NCBI GenBank assembly: GCA_030407005.1
Contig: JAUDYN010000009.1
Location: forward strand, 62,001 to 126,000
DNA length: 64,000 bases
Reading direction: 5' to 3'
From: Desarmillaria ectypa
Taxonomy: Eukaryota; Basidiomycota; Agaricomycetes; Agaricales; Physalacriaceae
The position numbers and the translations under genes were made by a program. Below, in pieces: positions 1 to 11,413 of the stretch (position 1 is its first letter; each line of letters begins with the position of its first letter). The notes beneath the pieces are model-generated. The model was not told the DNA's origin. It did not search any database and saw nothing but the letters and a program-made list of their open reading frames with translations.

Positions 1-170
1 GCGTATTTTCTATGTATTCATAGGTAAAAATACATCGTCTTTCATCCAGTGTAAGATCAAGTAAAAACATGATAGAAGCGATGAAGGACTCAGAACATGA
101 GTTAAAGAACCACCATTTATGACCGTTACGGTCGTAGTCATAATTATTAAACAAAGCAGGAGAAAGGATG

Positions 171-211
171 AAAGAAATAGAAATAGAAATAGAAATAAGA
201 TAGAAATCCAA
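171..211. repeat. (AAATAG)n microsatellite
   Basis: Four to five near-perfect AAATAG units lie just downstream (3') of the six-hairpin glycosidase gene. Nothing else is visible in bases 1-251. Confidence 0.8.
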
Positions 212-251
212 ATTCGCGTGGCCCAATAGTAAATGATTTACCCCTGCTCAG

Positions 252-1554
252 TCAGATGCATTTACACTTTCCAGCGTAAACACAATCCCTCCAAGCAGCG
301 TACATGAGAACCACAAAACACTGTCCTTCTGGGCTTCCAGCGGTCCATGGCTTAGTATCACCCCACCCCAGTGGATTAACGGCAGGTGTGACCGTCCCAT
401 TCGTAATAATATGTGGATTTCCCTCGGTGTCATTCCCCGCAAGAGTTGCGCGAACTTGGTCAGCCCACAAGACATAGGTCTGATTAAAAAGATTAGGCTG
501 CAAGACAGCCATACGATAGATAACGGAAGCAATCATCGATGTACCACTGATCTCGCCGAACCCGTGGCCGTCTTCCCATACGTCGTCAAGATAATTCCGG
601 GCCAGTCCGCCAATTATTGGTGATCCAATAACTCCGTCGACTATTTCTTTGATCCATTCCGTCAAGTTATCAATTGCTTCTTGGCGCCACGAAGCAAGTG
701 TGGCCACTGGTGCTTTCATGATAGTCGCTAACACACGAGCCATTCCTCCAGCCGCCCAGCCATTCCCGGTGCTCCACAATCCAACATCCTGGCTCTGCGG
801 ACCGATGATGTGCATCCATACACCATCGTAGGACTCAGAAGAAATATTAGTAGCTTGCAGCACTTCGCGATAAAGTCCACATTGTTTGTATGACTCGTGA
901 AGAAGAGATACGTTTGACGTGTCAGCAGCGTAGTATGCGATGAATGGAGGTGCCATGTATAAGAAATCGTTCCTACGAGCTTTATCAGCCTGGCTGAAAT
1001 AATAAGAATGAAAAAGAAACACCAACCAGAGTTCAGCGACTGCCGCCCTCTGACTAATAGCACCATTCTCCCATCTCGGTGCCAGCTCCAGCATATATTC
1101 TATTTCCTCCCGAGCTCCATCCGCATATGTCTCGTTCGTCTTGCCAAGCAACCAAGCGAACACACCTAAGCTCGCCGGATCCCCAACCGCTCCGTCGCCG
1201 TTACTCAATCCGTTAGCCCCAACACCTAATGCAATCTTCTCTTTGGCATACGAGAGCGCTTTAACGGATGAAGGCAAGTACGACTCGGCCGGTAAAGGAA
1301 TTTGGCCGTAGACGGATATATTTGGGTTGTAGAGTTCGAGAAGCGCTTCAGAGGCGGTCCCGAATTCCCAGGAGTGTGAGGGAAGAGACTCTGCAAGAGC
1401 TGCAACCGAAGCGATGTCAAAGCCTGGAGAAAGGGCAAAAGGGTCTGTAGCAAATATCATCGGTGTGACCTGTAAGCAGACATGATGAGCAACGGCGTTT
1501 AGCATCTAACGGAAGAAGACCGACCGCCAAGAAAAATAACAGGCCTTCAAACAT
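252..1554 (-). CDS. secreted six-hairpin glycosidase, GH88/GH105-like
   Basis: The product is a protein of about 415 residues resembling the alpha/alpha-toroid hydrolases of GH88/GH105, which in known members remove unsaturated uronic acids from pectin or glycan fragments outside the cell. Seen in the sequence: a WSTGNGW motif near the middle, a downstream GEISGTSMIA segment (these families have a similar GTxM element after the GNGW motif), many Asn-X-Ser/Thr sites, and a Cys-rich end. I start it at the ATG at 1554 rather than the in-frame ATG at 1505. The short exon 1525-1554 encodes MFEGLLFFLA, and splicing out a 55-base GT-AG intron (1470-1524) joins it to VTPMIFA, giving a signal peptide that the 1505 start lacks. 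The rest is one open exon ending at TGA 252-254. The exact substrate, and GH88 versus GH105, cannot be decided here. Confidence 0.72.
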
Positions 1555-3581
1555 ATTTCGAAGATTTAGATATAGAACGATGTGGATTCGTCTACGGGTT
1601 GGACTGGAAGAGCCTCACTGGGATGTAGGCAGGTCTTGAAAGCGTGTTAGGTGGTACTTTTAACCTGCAAGAATGGACCGGGCTCGCGCAAGAAAAGTGA
1701 AACCATATGAGGATAATATCACGAACATTTTCCAGGCATCACCGAAAAACGCTGACCATGTAACCGAATTGCCGTATGAGGCGCACCTCCATCGCAATAA
1801 TGCATATCGCCGCCATCTTGGCACGCTCTCGTACCTCCTCAGCATTGCCCAGTAAACGTCATTAATTATGTAACATGGCCGAGATACCTTGGGGTGTATG
1901 ATTTCTAAGTCATTTCAATAGAATTGTGATAAATCACCTACAAATTAACTTTGGAAGTGTGTGCATGGCTGTTACCTATGACGTAAATTGTTAATGTTCT
2001 TGCTTATCACTGGCAGGATTTTCCCTTGATACTTGGCAAACTGTTCGGCGCTATCATTCCCTACTTCCTTGTCTTATACGATTAGGATCCCGTGGACGAA
2101 AGAATGCAAACTTCGGAGGAAAAGTTGTGTAATACGCAAATTCATGCAGGATCAAAGGCCAGATGCATTCTATCGCTCGTAAGCAATGTTAAAGCCCCAC
2201 ATGATTTCCCACGCAAATGGCTCGACAGCCAACACAGTTTATGCAAGTTCCTGACTTCCTACCGTCTTGAGGGTGAAGAGAAGTTGTAGGTCGACTTAGA
2301 ACAATCTCACCAATCTTTGCTTCAACTTGGAGGAAGATCACCTACCGGGTAACTCAGAACTCCGGTTTGAGCGGGCTCTGCAGACTATACGGAAAAGCCA
2401 CTAAGACCGGCGTACCGAAGGCTACAGTACTTTGAAAGATGCATTTACCATCTCGTTAACAACGCCGCCGTCTGAAACGTGTATAAATGATTGCGGTAGT
2501 TCGTCAGCAGGCCCTAGAGAGTTGCTAAATATAACCAAACTTTCCTTCTTTACACGCAGCAATTAGTGTACTTTCCGACTCGCCATGTCCACGACTTCGA
2601 TACGGTCTGTTTTCCAACGTTCATCGAACCCTAAATGTCCCCCAAAAATACGGCACCTTTTGAGAAGATGTTCCAGGAGTTTGTGTGTGCGATACGCGCG
2701 GCAATGCAGAGAAAAGGGACCATAAAATTGGCAAGTTTACGGTCCATTTCCTCAAGGCAAAGCTGTTCCTTACCATGCATAGCGGTGATAAGGCTCAGAC
2801 TGATATCCCCTGGCTTGTTGCTGCGACGGCCCTTCCTGTTACGTGATCTGGACTATACTGTATTATTACGATCGCATATTCACGTAACGCGTAATAACAC
2901 GGGCCCGTAATATGAAGACCTGTGAATATCATAAGACTTAACAAGGCACAGTAAAGATGGTATATTTTGTATTAATAAATAGCCTTTTTCAGTCAAAAAT
3001 TAAGAATTTCTCACCGCCGGACATTGTAATATTTGCGGTTAGATGTAGATGGCTAAAAAATGGCGTGTACAGGAATATCTGTCTCTAATATCGTTCCCAT
3101 TCTTTGCCATCATACCAGGTCGATCGCTTGATCTTGCGGTTACGCTTACTTATCAAAGGCATCTCCAGCTCCGGCTCTAGTAATACATGCTGACAAAATG
3201 ATGATCTTTGACCGTAACGTGAAGATCTGTCCCAGTGAATATGTGCACACGGTGTGAAGATACGATCGTAATAGTACAGTATACCGTGCTTCGGTGTGCT
3301 TGGCCCCGCCATGACACATTCCCGGGCATAGAACAAAAGGCACTGTCCGTGATTAACGGCAAGTCTCTGCGGGGAGAGCGCACGTAGTGGTACGGAATTC
3401 TCCCAGCCATAAACTGATTGCTGATAGACTGGAACATGCGAGAAAAAATATTCAGCTCGGAAAACCTTTTCCATCCAATTTCCTTCAGGCTAAATCATTG
3501 AGGGCTAGATGTGGTGCAAAAGTCGTAGCCGCCATCCTTTTAGAATCTTGTCGCGGCTCCTATTGACGACTTTTATCTGCA
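1555..3581. other. intergenic, no convincing gene
   Basis: There are only short open frames without recognisable domains. One structure stands out: about 30 bases at 2851-2881 are repeated in inverted, imperfect form at about 3257-3286 (shared core TATTACGATCG), so this may be the remains of a small inverted-repeat element. Confidence 0.4.
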
Positions 3582-3840
3582 GTATTGTTGTGAAAAACGG
3601 GGGATGAATAGATCAGTTCGTTCCCAGTTAGTACATGCGCGGTGTCAGGCCAATAGTATTGCGCTTGGCTGAGCTCTGCAAACGCATGCAGATGTACACT
3701 ACTGTACCTACTTATATACTAAATGCTAATGTACTAGAATGTTCTACAACTTTCCTAATATTTCTCTCTTAATCAGCAAGTTCGGCATGATGCCGGATTG
3801 CCATCATCTCGGCTCAACTCTCAAATCCCAACAAGTATGT
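3582..3840 (-). repeat. dispersed repeat R1, copy 1
   Basis: About 250 bases are similar, in reverse complement, to 42633-42892, and part is similar to 26418-26551. It is non-coding. The best-preserved copy (42.6 kb) has imperfect terminal inverted repeats (TAGTATGTTG / CAACATAGTA), which suggests a MITE-like element. The ends of this copy are eroded. Confidence 0.65.
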
Positions 3841-4080
3841 TACGAATTTTCTTCCGAAGATAATGTATTCTGTGACTATTCATTATATCCCACCTCGGGG
3901 TTTGGTGATTAGCATCTCTAATAACTTTCAAGAACATACTTCGTCAATCAGATCGCTACGTCAGTCCTAGGGATTTCGGAGCAAGGGGGTTGTAGAAGCC
4001 AAGAAAATGATAATTAAAGGGACCGATCGACAGGTGTGGGAATCACATATTGTAAATAGAAGCTGAGTTACCACAGTCTA

Positions 4081-6780
4081 CCATTTATGGAATGCACAGC
4101 CACCGACAACTCGTCGATCTCACCAGGGCCCAACTCATTAATGGAACTCTGTCATGAGAGCTTCTCTGTTGATTAATGAATGCCTGCCCTCAGCCCACAT
4201 CATTAATGAAACCCTCTGAGGCTCAGAGACTCTCCTCCCTATCCTGATCATGATTTCCCATGCATCCTATCTTCACCTACTGGCAATATCTGATCCCACT
4301 CATACTCATGGGGATTTCATATTAAAATAGACTTATATTATTAAGTAGATAGAGTACAAATGAATATACTTAATGTATATAATATAGCAAACAAAATGAA
4401 AATAAAATATAGTATTAGCAGGCAGAGTATGGCAGGCTCTAGGCATTAATGGCATATACAAAGCCTCATATAAAGGGAGTTGCTGGTATCCTGGTCATCA
4501 ATATTTTTCACCACAAAGTAGTTGGAACAAAGATATGCCATTGGGGATGAAAATGGGGAAGAGCAATGTCAATGCCATTTTCATAGTCTTGGAGGAGAAT
4601 AGGAGGGAAAAAGCAGGTGTCAGGATTAGGAGGGGGTGCAAGATGATGGTGGCATCAAGAGAGTGAGGGCTGAGTGGTGTGCAGGAGTATGATGTGAGTT
4701 GGACAACAGCAGGAGTATTTGTGATTATGTAGCCATGATTTTTAGAGTGTTCATTGTGTCTGTTATAGCTTATCTTTTATCTTTATCTGATTTTTGACTC
4801 ATACATATTATATCAGAACACATGTCTTAGCAGCATGGCTATGAGGAGGTTTAGTCAGTATAATTGACTTAGCTTAAGACTGAGGTACATCAAGAGCTAA
4901 CCATTTACTTAAATACTAAACTAGAAAGTCTTAGTCCTACAGGCTATTACAATGTTTAAACAGTTCATAACCAGCATATCCCAATAGAAATAATCCCTGT
5001 AACTATGCATGCAGCATGCTAAGAATAATCATAAGTCATCCTAATAGAAATAACACAGATTGTAGTATACAATGTATAGACCAGACTATCTCTGCCAGTT
5101 AACCATCTAGTAAATGACTGACTATTAGGTGATCACAGTCTACCATGCTTGAATCATCCTGACTCCATAATTGAGCCAATCAGTAAGTGACAAGTCAATG
5201 ATAAAGGTGTAGTTGGCATGCCTCTAGTGTATGTGATTCTTCTGCTAGTTGTATGGGTGGGGATGAATAAGATGTTGATGAGAAATGAGCATTTAGATAA
5301 TAGATATGATAAGATAGGCACCTGTGATAAGATAAGATTGTGGAGATTGTAGAGTGGAAAAATCATAACACTGCAATGATACCATAACTCATGGAAATCA
5401 AACTATAGCCTTATGTCTATCTATTATTAGATCTTGGACCTATTAGTATTTAAGTAACACCCATACTAACTCCAAGCTTCAGTTTTGAGCTAAAGTTTAA
5501 TCTACTGAACTTACTCACAATCTATCTGTTTTCTGACTAAGAACTTAGTTGGCATTCTTAGATCTTAGAAAGACCTCTATCAAGTGAATATCCAAACATG
5601 AGACAAGTTCTTAGTTGATCTTTCTTAGTCCATAAGTTCATTGCTAACAATTTGTTTGAAGCTTACTCTCTAACAATTTCTGAAACTATCCTAACTCTTC
5701 AGTTAACACAACCATATTACTGTTAACATGTATGCAACATGTTCAGATATGTAATTTTGTGAATTCTATGAATGTAAATATGTGTGCACCCAGTGAGCAA
5801 TATAACAGTGTATATAAGACATAAAGTGATATATGCTGAGGCAGGATAAAAAAATATAATATGAGTAGAGTGCATGAGTTTGATTTAAAGCAGCAAATTT
5901 ATATTATTTAAGTGTAAAGTCTCAGTATTTTACCTTGCATTGAGTGTACATCTCAGCAGTGAATAGCTCATTTAAATTAATTGAAGAAGATAATATATTA
6001 ATGATACTTCATGCTATATTGATCTATGATGCATGAACTCTGCTAAATGGCAATTACCAATATACATCACTCTGAACAAAGAATCACCAAGTCTGAATCT
6101 TCTGAGAGGTTTTCAGCTGCTAAAGAGGAATAAACTCTTTACTTGTTACAGTCTTATTTCTCTTCTACCTTATCTTTCTTTCATCTTATCCTTGACTCAT
6201 AACTATTACATCAGAAACAAGCCATAACCATATGACTCAGGCATGGTACTGGGACATGCAATGCAGGTCAGGCTGTAAAGGTATACACTTGTTTAATAGG
6301 TTTATATATAATTATATCCAGACATATACACTTTTTATGATAAAATTGAACAGAAGGGAAATCAGGACATGGTGTGAGGTAAGGGTTGATTGTGAGATGA
6401 GTGTCAGGAATGGGAGACATTTTTCAGAAAAAGGGGGGTAGTATTAGCAGTGAGATATAGTAGTTGCAAAAACAGAGAGTATCTGTTACGATTTTTCCAT
6501 TTTAACCATATCTTCCATCTAATCAAACCATCACTATCGCTATCATTATTGCATCACCATCTCTTATCTGCAGGAATCACCATGTTCCGTTTCTATTCAT
6601 AAATGCCTGATTATGGACCAACCAACATGCCCTTTCCTCTTTATTAACACATGGATCACTCATGGACAGTTCCATAATTAACTGTTCTCTTTTCCAATAT
6701 AAGTAGCATAGTATTTGCTATGTATTCCCAATCTTTGAACTAAAGTTTATTTCATACCACATACTCTCCACACCGATCCG
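4081..6780. mobile_element. CpG-poor, AT-rich transposon-like relic
   Basis: The composition differs sharply from the flanks: AT-rich, CG dinucleotides almost absent between about 4200 and 6450, and TG/CA common, as expected after long cytosine methylation and deamination. No long open frame survives. Two stretches resemble each other (about 4750-4825 and 6130-6235, both with TTATCTTT followed by TTGACTCATA and ATCAGAA), as diverged copies of a terminal repeat would. Assignment to a retrotransposon class is not possible by eye. Confidence 0.45.
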
Positions 6781-7267
6781 CAGACCATAGCCGTACCCCA
6801 AAGGTGATTGCCCGAACGCGAGGCAGCCTACGGGAATACGCGTGTCAGAAGATCACGTGGACCGTGGGTCTAACAGTATCAAGTGCTCAAGCATTGAGCC
6901 TGCACTTCAAATTCTGGGTGAAACGAGTTGAGGAATGGGAAGAAATAGCGTGTTCGGTCAGTCAGTCCCTGTCTCATACACAAACACTCAGACTTTACTC
7001 GTGCCTCCTATATTCTTAGAACGTCGATTTTTGCCTATTCTCGGTGAAGGCCGAAAAGTTCACTTCCCAGAAGTTACAACTTAGGTCCGGATATAAAGAC
7101 TGCGTCCGATAACGAATACGCAGGAAAGCTCATGAATTTCAAATGGTAGAGACACGAGCTAGAAGAAGAATAAATATATATCAATGCCTGAAACGAAATA
7201 GATTGCATATAAAGCCTATATAAAGCTAAAGTCTTAAAGCACGAATTCTGGAGTCACGGCGATGCAT
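6781..7267. other. intergenic / 3' flank of S copy 1
   Basis: No gene is seen in the first half. From about 7150 the sequence resembles the 3' flank of S copy 3 (about 16565-16615, shared AGAAGAATAAAT and ATCAATGCCTGA), so the duplicated unit extends past the stop codon. Confidence 0.5.
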
Positions 7268-8621
7268 TTAAACACAGGTGCCTGCATAGCTGGTCTGAGT
7301 ATTCGCAGCCATAGAGCCCTTGAACTCGGCAAAGCTGGAACGGTCATCCTGGTTCGTGAGGACCGTCTCGATGTTAGCAGCCCCTGCAATCATGTGTCAG
7401 ACCCCCGTAAACAGTTGCAGACATGTACGAACATTTGTAGTGACCCTGAGTCTTGTCGTTGTAGTTGAACCAAATCCAACCGCTCGCGAGATAGCGGATG
7501 TTTCCGGTCGCTTGGATGTTACACGTCTTGGTAGTAGTCTAAGATGGAGCCGTCAGCTAACCCATAAGTACCGGACAGAAAAAGCTAACCGTAGCAGTGC
7601 AAGTTTTGCCCTCTGGAGCAGTCATCTTGATAGTGACCTTGCTCACGTCGTTGTAGGATACGTCGAAGCTAATGACGGTCTAAGTATACGTGATGTAACC
7701 TCAAAGACGGTACAACGTACGTGGTCGAGGTCGTATCGGTAACCTCAGCAGAAATGGTCAGGGCCTCAGTCACTTCGGCTACTTCTGGAACACCGACTTT
7801 GACGGACAGTGTTTCGGAAACGCCAATAGTCGAAGCACCTGCATATCCGATCAATAATCGGATGGTCAAGAGATAAACCAGAAGACATACTAGTGACGGT
7901 GTAAGAAGTATCAGTGTTGAAGCCTTGGTCGACTTCAATATCGACTTCACCCTGCGTACCAACGAGGCTACCTGCAGAAGAGGTGGTGTGCGTCTGGCAG
8001 ACAGGGTCGCCTGTTCACGACTCAGAATAAAGGTCGAAAGGGATCACAAGGTCGAACGTACCGGAGAAAGAGAGCTCGACGACCTCGTCAGTGATACAGA
8101 CCTGTGCAGGGCTGTCGACGTACTGAAAGGATGGTTAGAGAATAGCTATATGAGGCGACAATATGGATCTTACGTCCGAAGGGTTCGTAACGATGTTCCG
8201 GGAGCCATCACCCCAGTTGGTGTTGGCATACTGCACAATGGCATCCCACCCCTTCACTGCACGAATATCGATCAGCGTTATGCAACATGAAAGAGAAATT
8301 CCAACTGACGAGTTTGTGCTTGATCGACCGAGAGCGCGCCGCACTGGCTCGCCGCACGGCGCTCGAGGCCGTTGGACTGAGCATCGACAGGATACCTTCC
8401 GTAGAGAGAACCGTCGCGCTTGAAAGCGAGGTAGTGACCTCTTGCCTCATCGACTGCAATGTGGGCGACATCTTTAGGAAGGATCCCAACGAGCTCGCTG
8501 AAAGGCAAAGCAGTGACGCCGGAAAGAGCAGTCAAAAGAGTAATAAACTAGAATCGACACTCATTAGGCTAGGCAATAAACTATCGGATAGGATCGCACT
8601 CACGGCGGCAGATGTGAGCAT
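7268..8621 (-). CDS. secreted beta-rich protein, family S copy 1
   Basis: Multi-exon gene of about 290 residues, recognised from five related genes here. It starts at ATG 8621 with a six-codon first exon (MLTSAA). After a short intron comes the hydrophobic signal sequence FITLLTALSGVTA, then a mature part starting near LPFSEL. Conserved blocks in order are HYLAFKRDGSLYGRYPV, a WDAIVQYAN-NWGDGSRNIV block, CITDEVVELSFS, a VCQTHT segment, GEVDIEVDQGF, a long Ser/Thr/Val-rich alternating segment (ASTIGVSETLSV onward), and a Trp-rich ASGWIWFNYNDKT block. All exons join in frame and the stop is TAA 7268-7270. The alternating Ser/Thr segment in an otherwise beta-rich secreted protein recalls the membrane-inserting strand region of aerolysin/ETX-MTX2-like pore formers, but this is only a resemblance. 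No function is assigned. Confidence 0.75.
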
Positions 8622-8704
8622 CGTACAGTGAAGTGCAAAGGAAAGTAAGGGAAGGAGTGAAGAGGAAACGAAGGTTGACAGCCTCTAGACCTCATATTGA
8701 GCTG

Positions 8705-8712
8705 CTTTTATA
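8705..8712 (-). promoter_or_regulatory. TATA-like box of S copy 1
   Basis: TATAAAAG on the minus strand, about 84 bases upstream of ATG 8621. The paralogous genes also carry TATA boxes at 120-130 bases. Confidence 0.5.
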
Positions 8713-10800
8713 CGTCAAGTACTATGTTTCATGTCTTTATCACTGGTTTCATGACCTGAGCGAGGTAAGGAGGGGTCTTACGAATTGCACACCGAGCATG
8801 TGGTACGCGAGCGCTGGGCCGTGATGCGATGCCTTGTGATCGGTAAGGATGATGATGGAAAGCTTCACGTATTGCACCGCGTATAAAAACATCTCCACAT
8901 TGAGCAGTGATAAAGACGCCGACAATAGACGATCATCCAAATCCACAGCAGTCTCGCAGTTAGCAACGAATGCCGGCTTTTGCAGGAGGAGCTCACCAAT
9001 GGCTTTCAAAATGTAATTTGCGGTCCATGGTTACAGGTTCCATGCCGCGTGGCGACGGTCACCCCCGATCGATAGTATACCGATCTGAAGGCGTCCTATC
9101 TCATGTCGCGAAAAGCTAACTATACCCTATTGTTGCTCGTGGGCGCTCCATAGCAGGGCAAAACTGCCCGAAGATCAAGCGCCACATTTCAAAGAAGACC
9201 AACGCTCCTACGAATATGGATAAGGAGGATATGGGAATAATAGCAGAAATACGAACGTTGTGCTTGTAGGAATCACGGACTTGCCGAATAATACCTATGG
9301 ATGTGTCGCACGTTCTCTCTATTTCGAACTTGAATTTGAACGTACCAGAACAAAGCTATGGTTAACGGCGGTCAGATCTCAGTACGATCCCTCTGAGTGA
9401 TATCTAGTGATATACATGGAGGTTTTGCGTCCATCTCCAAATCGCAAGTCAAATTGAATATGCGGTGCTCGTAGGAATCAATGAATTACTGTCCAGCCGA
9501 AACGAGTTTAGAGTACGGCATTACTGTTTCACGAACGTGTATGCACTATTATTTTTCCATTATCCCGCAGTCGAGGCGGAAGAATAGGTCCCTAGTGGGC
9601 CTCGTCGAGGTCAAAATAGAGACTGATGAGCTATGAGATAGCCTGGAACCCAGGGCGGGGGGAATACTTCGGAAATACTGATACTTGACATTAAGGTAGG
9701 CCAGGGGTTAACGGATCATCAAGCCGGGACACCCGGTTGGACGATGGGGATCTAGAAAATTCTTTACGCATTTTTCTTCATATTTTGGGGTGGTAATTCC
9801 TATGATGTACAGGTACAAACTGATTAAATTAAGTTTAATGTGGTTTCTTACCATGAGTTATACGTTCTTAAGTGTCCTAATCATTTTGTGGACCCATGCG
9901 AAGGATCAAGGATGGGGTTCAGGGGATATGTGGACAAACACTGCCACGTATCTCAGACCGAGCGGCTATACTGACTGGTATGTTGACTTGCCGGTGGCGG
10001 TGCGCTTACCAATATGGTATGTTTTGCGCTAACTTAGTTACACTTAGTATGCCATTTCCACGGCAGTTGGTCTGCTGAAAATTCTGTTGTGATATGATAT
10101 GGCATGTCTCTGCATGCCTAGTAAGAAAGGAATCCGGAGGAAATGGGCAGAAGTACTAAATTTGGTAGTAAATAGTATAAATATAAGGCATAGGCAGAGG
10201 AAGCTCCTCGTGAGTTTGTCTACCTAGTGACTAACAGACTAAGAGCTGGAGTGCAACTGCATTAAAATCACAATACTATGACGCGCACGGACCGATATTT
10301 TGCTTCCATACTTTCGTCCTTCTTTGCTTCCGCTCGTATAAATACTCGCTCGCGACCTCAAGTCCGATATATTTTTTCCTTCCTTTCCCTGTTATTTCGC
10401 GCTTGTAGACGTCTACCGCGCTCAATACCATTTGTCGTTCACAGTACCTGTTGGTTTCCTCGTGAGTAGTGTTTTCTGTCCCTTCTAGGGATCGGTTTCC
10501 ACTCTCAGGCTTACTGTCTCAACTGGATACCTCCAAGAAGGGTGAATTTACATCCATTTACTTCCTTTCGTCCCGACCAAATAGAATTTCTTGAGCCCAC
10601 GGAAGATGAAGTAGGACCCATTAACAATTCTTTCAAGGCAATATTTGGCTGGAGCACATCAGCCTTGGGGCAGATGCCGCAGCAGTTTTCGCAGTATTGT
10701 TCGAGTCACCAACAACATCGAGGCTTGCCAGTAATGTCGAGGGACTTGAGATGGATGATTGGGATATATAAACTGTTCTTGATTTTTTAACTGGCTTTTT
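8713..10800. other. intergenic, nothing recognised
   Basis: Only short unsupported open frames are present and no repeat shared with the rest of the window was found. A TATA-like AGTATAAATATAAG lies near 10173-10186 with no convincing gene behind it. Confidence 0.4.
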
Positions 10801-10801
10801 C

Positions 10802-10935
10802 GTTATTAACTCGTTAGAAAGTCCTTTTTTTTTTGGCACGTTATTAACATCATTCCACACCATTGTTATTAAATGTTAATAACCTAGTGAATAAATACCC
10901 TCTCACGACCCAATGCTAAATAACGTGTTATTAAC
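10802..10935. promoter_or_regulatory. cluster of GTTATTAAC sites
   Basis: GTTATTAAC occurs at 10802, 10840 and 10927, in inverted form at 10875-10883, and with one mismatch at 10865: five within 134 bases. The cluster is 480-610 bases upstream of the acyl-CoA oxidase start. It could be a transcription-factor site array or part of a decayed AT-rich element. Confidence 0.35.
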
Positions 10936-11413
10936 CGGACCGGGAATTATTAGCCCTACCTTAGTACTTGAAGCTTTTAAGGTCCGAACGTTGGGCCGAA
11001 CAGACGGCAAATATGGGGATATCTCCTCAATTTTTACCCTTGGAATCATCAGGTTCGAGGACCTGAATGTGTTTGGAAAGAATACTCACACTGTTGTTGG
11101 GGCGGATTGCGCGACCGTTCAAAATTCAGACGGCCATGTTCCCACGCCGCAGGCGTGTTATCATGGCAACAGTCGTGACGACTGTGACTGCCCCGTCTCA
11201 GTTCACGACCACGACGTTGACTGTTATTGATCCTCCATTATTGCCCATTTGGAGGGCACATTATGCAGGAAAAGAAACTAGAAATATTGCCATCAGCAGG
11301 TATGATGCTCTCCCATCGGATTCCGGGCGGTTCGTCGGTTCGGTTACCCATCAAGCCGGACAACACATTTAAATCGGTCAAACGTTGACAGCGCTTGTTT
11401 TCCGACCTTCATC

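Noticed and set aside
3085..3474. 129-residue open frame on the minus strand
   Set aside because: No recognisable domain, no intron structure, and other frames overlap; treated as chance within repeat-like sequence.
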